A program made the translations under genes and the position numbers. From Chaetoderma sp. LZ-2023a (taxonomy: Eukaryota > Mollusca > Caudofoveata > Chaetodermatida > Chaetodermatidae), in assembly GCA_034401795.1 (NCBI GenBank), contig CM067367.1:81146079-81210078 (forward strand): a stretch of 64,000 nucleotides of DNA. Direction: 5' to 3'. The notes beneath the pieces are model-generated. The model did no database searches. It had not been told where the DNA came from and saw nothing but the letters and a program-made list of their open reading frames with translations. This document shows, piece by piece, positions 55,045 to 64,000 of the stretch. The first letter of the stretch is position 1, and each line of letters opens with the position of its first letter.

Positions 55045-55650
55045 TGTATGCTAGTCATTCAGAGAGATTCATTGTGTAAAGAGTCTTACATGATACTTGA
55101 CCTTTCCGCTAATGCTATTAAATGTCAATTTTATCCTGCTAATATGACATTTCCTTACAATGTCCGTGCTAATTCTAAAACAATGAAAGTACGTGCATCT
55201 TCTTTAAGTTGCCAAACCGTGGAAATCCATACGATTACAATGCTTCTAAACATGACTTATGTTACCAATATATGCTGATAAAGTAATTCAGCCCTACCGA
55301 GTGGATGTTCAGTTCTAGCGTATTATGTAGATGTATGGTACACAGGGATCCACAGATTGAGCAATAAATCGAGATCTGCAACTACAAATGTGGCATGATA
55401 TCAAAAACTAGGGCCACGAACCAGCCAAATGTCACTTCAGAGCGGCATGGGAACACCTCATCTAATCCATCAGCTATTGTAATTCTTACATTTTCAATTC
55501 ATTGCCGTATGAATATTGTTCGTGGGTATTCGGTCATATGGAAAACATGTGCTTCTGGAGAAAGACATTGTTGTCTAATTTAGCTACATCAGCCATTAAA
55601 TGTATGTTTTCTACAAGCCACGCGAAATTAATGCAATCGACTGTAACTCA
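55045..55650. other. Intergenic, no gene recognised
   Basis: The frame entering from the GTGC array stays open to 55,278 but has no motif and its composition changes. Right boundary of the virus-like cluster is somewhere here or at the array. Confidence 0.5.
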
Positions 55651-55652
55651 TG

Positions 55653-55748
55653 ACCTGTCGAATATTTTGAAAACAATTTGACTGAAAGTTGCCGGTGGCT
55701 TAGCAACCATCAACTGTCAGTCAAATTGCTTTCAAAATAGTCAGCAGG
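55653..55748. repeat. Family A core with preserved stem
   Basis: gacctgtcgaatattttgaa pairs with ttcaaaatagtcagcaggtc; arms of about 40 bp. The flanks cctgt and aggtc also pair. Confidence 0.85.
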
Positions 55749-55959
55749 TCGCGAGTTCAACCTCAAGGAAAATGTAGTATGCAGAAATGGAGCAGCCAGA
55801 CAGCTAAGACCGTGTCAGACATACAACAGGGAGCCAACGTTTTCTTTAAATTGGGAATGATTCATGGATTCCTGCGCGCATATGGAAATACAAGAATACT
55901 AGAAGAATCTAGCTACGCCCGCCCATTTCTAGGTATGCCCCTCCAATTCTTTGTGCGCG

Positions 55960-56180
55960 TTGACATCGATTTATATGCAGAATTCCCAGAATCCCAATTT
56001 CAATATATCAGGTAACCTGTTGAATACTTTGAAACTAATTTGACTGGGCGCTGTTGCTGCTTATGGCAGCATCAGCGCGCAGTTAAATTAGTTATCAAAA
56101 ATATTCAACATTATGTTTATTAAATTGTAAAGACATACAATTCTTATACTTGACTGGCAATTCAATAGTAATCACGGACC
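55960..56180. repeat. Family A core and flank
   Basis: Accessory segment agaattcccagaatcccaat (reverse of 9,436-9,475), core 56,018-56,110 (tgttgaatactttgaaacta; agttatcaaaaatattcaaca), flank taaagacatacaattctta. Confidence 0.85.
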
Positions 56181-57390
56181 TAAATACCTGATTCATTACA
56201 CATTTTGGTTGTGATGCCGTCCTATATGTGACGTAAATGAGTGTGAAGTCATATACACGAGTGGCAGATCAGACCTATCACGGTAAAACCACACAGAAAT
56301 GTGTGTAATCATTTGTTGATTCCGATTGCCATTAACCTGTAAAACACACCCACGTGGTAAAGATTCGCAAATGTCTTTAGTTGAAAATAATTTGGTTGAT
56401 AGTCTGCAGTCCATCATTGAGGCAGTTATTATGGCAATTATTATGGCAAATCTTTTGACTCGGCACCAGCATTTATGTTAGTCTGTCTTTATATCAGGTT
56501 GGCCATTTCTGACATAGCCGTCTATATGGCTTTTGTATCGTGCTACATAAACTGTGTTGATAATAACCTACACCTGCAGAAGTACATATACATACCAAAG
56601 ATGGGTGCTTTGTCTTATCATCTGGACGCATCTCTTCGCAAGTTGCAACAGTTTGAGAAACCGTCCGACCAACTCCTATGGCAGCAACAGATTCCTGTTG
56701 AATTTATTTCAGAGTAATCAACAACCATATATCTAAAGGAGCAGAGAAAGGCGAATTGTTTCGATTATGGAAGAGCAATTTCCTAGCCCAAATGTAGTCG
56801 GAAAGGCATATGTATCATTATGAAAACTGGACATTAGAATTGATTTGCAGATCACAAAACAGACCACAAAACTATCGCTTATATTAGCATAGCTAGCGAT
56901 TATAAATACGTTAGCAAACGGCACTAACTCTCCAAATTTAGATAGATGGATGGATTCTAAATGGAATTTTGATGAAAAATCTGTCAGCTATTCGAAGTTA
57001 CATAATACTTTTATACCCCTGCCATTTATTTCAGACGAAATACTGATAACAGTTTATAATATTCACAAACGAGAAAATTATTTCAATAAAAAGAACATAA
57101 AATATGTTACCATATTTTTTTTAATTAAAAAGAAATCGACTGTTTCCGCAAACTCTATCATTGATACAATTTTGTTGTCAAAGTCCTGAATGTTGACATG
57201 CCATGCAAGTCACGGTGTGACGCCATCTCGTGATTGTCAAACATGTGGATGCAGATTACGCCACGCATGTTTTCAGATTAGAAGAACATATACCGTCTTA
57301 TACATAATTACAACGCTGCACATCAGCTCTGATTCAAGGTCTAATTTAACGCACAGTAGTATTTCTCATGCATGTATGATTACTGTATTT
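56181..57390. other. Intergenic with decayed family A traces
   Basis: gacgtaaatgagtgtgaagtcat (56,232) and ggcagcaacagattcctgtt (56,682) are family A words. The 79-codon frame at 56,950-57,189 has no motif. Confidence 0.5.
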
Positions 57391-57395
57391 TGAGG

Positions 57396-57419
57396 CAGTA
57401 GTAGTAGTAGTAGTAGTAG
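57396..57419. repeat. (AGT)n microsatellite
   Basis: Eight agt units. Confidence 0.9.
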
Positions 57420-57599
57420 AAACATACATATAGCTAAAATCAGTTGTTCTTCGCATTTGACCACTGTGCCTTGCTCTCAGCCAAAGCATTTAGCTTTCTC
57501 AGGTCGATTCATGAACTGAATATGCAGTGTTCTATTCAGTTTAAGTCACTTTGCAACACGCTTAAACACATTTATGCAATAGCGCCCCCTCCTGGCGTT

Positions 57600-58430
57600 A
57601 TATTTGCTGGCTCTCAGTAAGGCGAATTGCAAGGCGCTCTGCGCGTCTGGTTATAGGCGTCCACTGATCGTGCGTAGATGTGTGCGGTGGCAGACGTCAA
57701 GTTGATCTAAAGCTGCCTCTGGAGCTGCCCAGCGGCTACAGTTGCACAGCATCAGGGCTGCGCAGATATTGTTCGATCTACGAATCCATAGCTCCCATCC
57801 TCCATGGGTAGCAGCCACGAAGTCGATCCTTATTTTCTTTAGCGTCATTGTTTATCGATACGTATATTTTGGTGAACTCTGTTTCCGATTCATTCATAAA
57901 GGGACCATATTTTAGTTTGCCTGCAGCTATAGCGAATAGTTCCGCAAGGGGTTTCATGCCCTCGTCTATGAAGTCCACATCGTCGGCATATTCCATCTGT
58001 AGTGGAATACCTAGGATGAACACAGGGGTGTTGGTCTTAAAAGAGCACACCGGATAGTTGATCTCACTGTGGTGAGCCGATTAATGTCTCAAACTCTGCA
58101 GACGTCACTGTCTTGATCTGTACTCTGATCTCGGTGTCTGCACGCAGTAGTCTCCCTAGTCGTAGCTCATCTGCATTGCAACTGACCGACTGACTAGTTT
58201 CGTTGACCGTGTAATTGTGTCGACGATTCGTGATATGTAAATGCCCATTCTTGTGACAATCCCAGTGTTTGGACATGACTACTGGCAGAAGCATGTCTAC
58301 GCAGAAATGTCCACCTTTAAAGACACGTTGAATTGACCCATGAAAGCATCGATCTTGTCTCGGATGCCAGGACAGAGTGACATTTGATAGGATTCTCCGT
58401 AAGCTGTTCAGGTGTAGAATGGCCTGCATG
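57600..58430 (-). pseudogene. LINE reverse transcriptase with YADD box and C-terminal part
   Basis: On the minus strand: HPRQDRCFHGSIQRVFKGGH region, then SCNADELRLGRLLRADTEIR and FETLIGSPQ (in place of GTPQGD), matching 27,090-27,210 of the plus-strand copy. After a break, PLQMEYADDVDFIDEGMKPL (57,960-58,020) gives the catalytic YADD intact, with MNESETEFTKIYV downstream. The last part is WELWIRRSNNICAALMLCNC and QLDVCHRTHLRTISGRL, the post-RT domain. Frameshifts separate the pieces near 58,060 and 57,780. Same lineage as the fragments at 26.4 and 33.2 kb, which lie on the other strand. Confidence 0.78.
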
Positions 58431-58639
58431 TTTCTTTTAATTATAGAAAAGTATAAGTGTTCGTGTGTTGACCATTCCCGTTTGTTTTCACTTTAAGAAT
58501 AAGAATATTGTGATGCAAAATACAGGAAAACCTCTATCTTGTGGTCTGTCTTATGTAACACATCATGCATCATCCGCATTCGATCTATCAAAAGGTGATC
58601 GTATTATGTATCCTGATACAATATAGACTCGACTTTAAC
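58431..58639. other. Intergenic, nothing recognised
   Basis: No feature seen. Confidence 0.5.
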
Positions 58640-58910
58640 CCGAGTGGATAGATCTCATGGGACACTCAAGCATATGTTGTCATAAGGCATATTCAATTAC
58701 GCCACGTGCAGACTAATGGCACAATAAAAATGCATACTGATCCGTTGACAACCGTGAATAGTTCGTAGACGCTAATTTGCCTGAGCGCAGTTGCTGCCAT
58801 AGTCAGAAACAGCCCCCTGCCAAATTAGTTACAAACTGTTGAACAGGTTACCTGTATTGTTACTGTGAAGTTGATATTCTGGTGTTTCAGGATTAAAGGT
58901 ATATACAACG
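58640..58910. repeat. Family A copy, core degraded
   Basis: tacgccacgtgcagactaat flank, core gctaatttgcctgagcgcag / ctgccaaattagttacaaac (58,768-58,845), accessory gtgaagttgatattctggtg. Confidence 0.7.
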
Positions 58911-59574
58911 ATCACAGAACGCACAAAGTAAGGGCGGCGCTTAGCTGTAAATGGGCGGTGCATGGCTAGACATTGATCGCAGTACAATACTGAGAACACA
59001 TGCTGCATTGACTGTCGTAATTCATTCCAGCAGAAAAAAATAACCGTGTTAAGTGCCATTTTATTCAACATGCAGTTCTCAACAATGCCTTCCGACATTG
59101 ATGGTGAATATGCGGTTTTGGACGTGCTATGTATATACGATGCATCTCCCAGTACTGATTTACATCTGCATTGGTAATCTATGGTTATGTTCGTAGTGCA
59201 TTCTGCACAGAATATTAAATGGATACCTATTTTATATTTGCTGATCTTGAATGAAAAGTCAAATTTGGTAGTGACATGGCAGACTCAGCCAGTTGTAAGT
59301 ACACTGATAGCCATCTCTTGATATAGAGAGTGTATGAACAAATCGGTGCATGCTCAGATGCGTTGTCCTCATTATTACACGCGAGTACCATGATTTTGTA
59401 TACGGTCATGTTACTAAAATTGCTATCAGTCTTTTTCCTAGTACACATACTCAGTTGAACCTTTAGTGAAAGACATTTAATGAGGATTAATGTGGCGTCG
59501 GGTTAACTTGGTTAGCCTCTGCAAGAACCTATCAATAGGGGGAATCCAGTTTTAGATATGCCTCGCAATCTGCA
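58911..59574. other. Intergenic, no gene recognised
   Basis: No motif on either strand. Confidence 0.5.
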
Positions 59575-60920
<1,346 letters not shown>

Positions 60921-61066
60921 TCTGAGGGTTCGGAATACCCACCCTGAAATACGTGACATCTGTCAGCGCAGGAATGGATAATGTGCTTTAGTCTTACTCA
61001 TCACAAACAACATTTGTAAAATATAATGCATTTATTTTGCCTTTTCTCCCACCACACCTCCCAATT

Positions 61067-61286
<220 letters not shown>

Positions 61287-61500
61287 AATGGCAGCAACAT
61301 CACCCAGTTAAATTAGTTTCAAAATAGTTAACAACATGTTTATTGAATAATATTATTTATTTAATCAATAATATATGATTCATACAACCTGGCTGACTTT
61401 GAAACGTTCGAAACGGATTAAATCGCATCATGCATGACATAATGATGATGGCATCCTACACGTCATTTAGTTGATGTTGACGTTATGTGATTGAATGAGA
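61287..61500. repeat. Family A right arm and flank
   Basis: gcagcaacatcacccagtta, aattagtttcaaaatagtta, acaacatgtttattgaataa and the gacgt-rich flank (61,430-61,480). The left arm is missing and the microsatellite sits where the palindrome centre should be. Confidence 0.78.
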
Positions 61501-62405
61501 AAATGGATACATGAATTGAACAACGCAGCTAGCAGCCACCGTTCGTCACTAACAGTATACACTAAATCCGCACATCTGAACGGTGTAATGATGTTGAGTA
61601 TCCCTAAAGAAGGTTAATAGAGAGTAAGTGATGTTTTAGACAACAACAGTGACCACCTACATTCGCTTAGAAATGTGTATCAACACATAAGATATCAGGT
61701 ACCATTGATATACTAGAATCTCGTAGATTTCAGTTACAAAACTGCATACAAATGTGGGCCTATAAGTGCATGGCATGCTTGCTGAAAGTCATCATTAGTC
61801 AACCGCTAACCAGCCATGTAGAGATTTAAGTGTAATATGGCATGGAATGATTGATCTGTTTTTGATGAGATCAAGGAGCGATCTGTCTTATCTGACAACG
61901 TCAGCATGGGAGGTGTAAACATTTTTAACAATCTTATTATTACATCATGAAACACATGAGCGTGAACAATGGCAGAGATGGTGCGTAACACCTAAGGTGG
62001 AAAGCGCGGAATCTAGTCAAATATAACGGTGGCTTCCATCTGTGTGTATTGATGCTGTCAGATGTCATGGTGGTATTGCAATATTCGTTTACCAACATAC
62101 ATGCTATAATTACTCTATGTGTCTGGAAATTTGAAAACATAGACATACACGAGCTCGGTAAGTGATTGAAAGTATCCATCTATTGTTGTCTGAGGAGATA
62201 GCCAACACATTTTAGCGGGATTGACATAAAGACTCGGGAGAAGGGAGGGGGGGGGCCTGTGTAGAGTCTCTGAAATTCCTTCTAGTGATATGCGATATAT
62301 TTTCCAAATACACACGTGTGTGTTAAAGCAAACGTGTATCTGCACTTTCATTTTAAAGCATGTCTGAGATGTAACCATTAGGAAGGGATGAACACAATTT
62401 GATCA
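61501..62405. other. Intergenic, no gene recognised
   Basis: Nothing recognisable; a G-run lies at 62,246. Confidence 0.5.
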
Positions 62406-62409
62406 ATTC

Positions 62410-62560
62410 CCTTCCTATCTCTAGCTAAACTCAACATACGCTTTGCCTGTGTTGAGATCAATCAATTCATACACTTTCTAAATCTAAATTTCCAGAAAAT
62501 AGACATGTAAGCTGTTGAATATTTTGAAACTAATTTGAGTGGGTGCTGTTGCTGATTTAA
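62410..62560. repeat. Family A left flank and arm
   Basis: ctttgcctgtgttgagatca, tttccagaaaatagacatgt, gctgttgaatattttgaaac, taatttgagtgggtgctgtt, then the copy ends. Confidence 0.78.
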
Positions 62561-62799
62561 TCTGTATCACTGCTGTGATTTAAATAATAAAGTCCTTATT
62601 TCATTCCTTTGTGAATCGGTTTAATTTTGATCGACCAACCACTACTAATACCTAATACAAATTCCTAGGAAATAGTGCGCGCTGCTTGTAGTGAAAGCGC
62701 ATGACGAACGACGCCTTGAGAATCATCAGAGGCCATCAGCTATAGCTGCCATTCCACAATCAGATTAAGCTCACTGCACTGGGATTGAGGAATATCCAG

Positions 62800-62890
62800 G
62801 GGCAGGCCAAGTGAATACTATTTTTGGAAATGGATCACTGGAATGACTGGCTCGGTAACAGAATTTCAAAGATAATCTTGACTTGGTCTG
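62800..62890. repeat. Family B left arm
   Basis: ttttggaaatggatcactgg, aatgactggctcggtaacag; only the left half is clear. Confidence 0.65.
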
Positions 62891-63509
62891 CAATTAAACA
62901 TTCAATAAGCAACTATATTGATTTTTTTTAACACAAGTTAGTAATTAAAGGGTTATGGATTGGGTACTGAATTGATTATGACGTCTTATAACGTCAGGTT
63001 GATAGATTGATACTCTGGAAAGGTGGATCACGCAATAGCCCACCATCGTCACTCAGTATCGCACAACAAATGTTGCATGTAATGGCGGCATGTCTCTCGG
63101 GGCCTGCTCGTGGCATCTTTGTGATCTAAACATGGATACGTACCACGTAATGACACCAATACCGATATCTGATATTAGAATTATATTAATACATACTGGT
63201 ACAGACGAGGACTGGTTAGGACATTCAGATGACCGCTGGCTAACATTACTGCTTTTTAAAACATATCATATGTTGTCATTTAAGACGGGTATTGCCATTA
63301 TTTTGTTCTTCCTCAATATCACAAATGTATGTAGGCAAGAGATGTGCCATTAGGAAAATACATGGACATATAAAATAGGATCTCATTTATAGTGAAAATA
63401 TATTTCTCATGAAGATTCCAAGTAGCTATTTTGATATGTTCACTCACCAAGATGTTAAATCAATTAAACACATTTGTGTCAACTTAAACCGTTATAGATC
63501 AAGTGGCCA

Positions 63510-63640
63510 AGCCACCTCCTCAGTGGTTTTGAGGAGTGTCCATTTGCAGGTCAAGCGAAGTGTATTTCTTTTCAAAATGACTGGCTCTGTATTCGGGCTA
63601 GTCATACCAGTGATATATGTTCAGAAATATTTTTATATTG
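63510..63640. repeat. Family B core, degraded
   Basis: ttcaaaatgactggctctgt ... gggctagtcataccagtgat at 63,570-63,625; a further half-arm ttccagtggtaaatttacga at 63,759. Confidence 0.6.
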
Positions 63641-64000
63641 GATTGTCACTGAATACTGGTTACGGAAATATTTGTATTCTCTTGATCATTACCCATTTAC
63701 GGTTCACGCAGGTCTAAAATTGCATCTGTAGTCTTCAGCAGAAAGCTATTTTTGTAAATTCCAGTGGTAAATTTACGAAGCTACACTTCTCTTAATCGTC
63801 ATCATTAAAGGGTGCATTGTCATATGTATCATTTTGAGCACACTGCCGCTTTGATGACACAAGATGATTTAGCAGATACAATTTGAGAAATAGTAATGTA
63901 AGACAAGAATTCTCAATAACAAAAGAATGTAACATATATTGTAGTGAAACTGGAAGAAATCTACTATGTGAAATGTTAGGTAATGGTAGATTGGTGTGGA
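63641..64000. other. Intergenic to window end, no gene recognised
   Basis: No coding signal; only the family B half-arm at 63,759. Confidence 0.5.

Overview
This window looks like repeat-rich, gene-poor DNA from an invertebrate animal, probably marine. The evidence is the huge simple-repeat tracts, animal-type LINE and gypsy retrotransposons, a Polinton-type DNA polymerase and a PIN-like/CXC multicopy family typical of invertebrates. The species cannot be fixed from the sequence. I found no convincing intron-containing host gene, no tRNA or rRNA gene and no CRISPR array. Almost every coding signal is a decayed mobile or virus-like sequence with stop codons and frameshifts.

Layout. 0-2.1 kb is a polypyrimidine simple-repeat block. 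3.6-6.9 kb is a decayed Polinton: family B DNA polymerase followed by a capsid-like gene. 7-26 kb is mostly short non-autonomous repeats, including a palindrome-cored family (A), a second palindromic family (B), a block shared with long copies of A (C) and tandemly arranged units (D). 26.4-27.3 kb, 33.2-33.6 kb and 57.6-58.4 kb are fragments of one LINE lineage. 28.7-31.6 kb is a nearly full-length pseudogene of the PIN-like/CXC family. 35.3-37.6 kb is a CR1/L2-like LINE. 42.3-46.4 kb is a decayed gypsy retrotransposon split by a Tc1 element (44,482-46,142) that keeps its terminal inverted repeats, TA target duplication and a long transposase frame.

The most unusual region is 46.9-55.0 kb. 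About a dozen small intronless genes are packed on both strands with tiny gaps or overlaps, followed by the tandem-repeat-rich end of the block. They include a signal-peptide protein, an acidic-repeat protein, a two-helix membrane protein, a protein with a WNQQLNFAVWCA signature and two candidate structural proteins. This compact two-strand layout is that of a virus or virus-like mobile element integrated into the genome, now decaying. I recognise no polymerase, integrase, packaging ATPase or protease in it, so its class is open. Several of its stops are TGA where CGA (Arg) fits, a pattern expected from methyl-CpG deamination.

55-64 kb returns to family A and B repeats, one LINE fragment and long simple repeats, including a 207-bp uninterrupted GCAC array.
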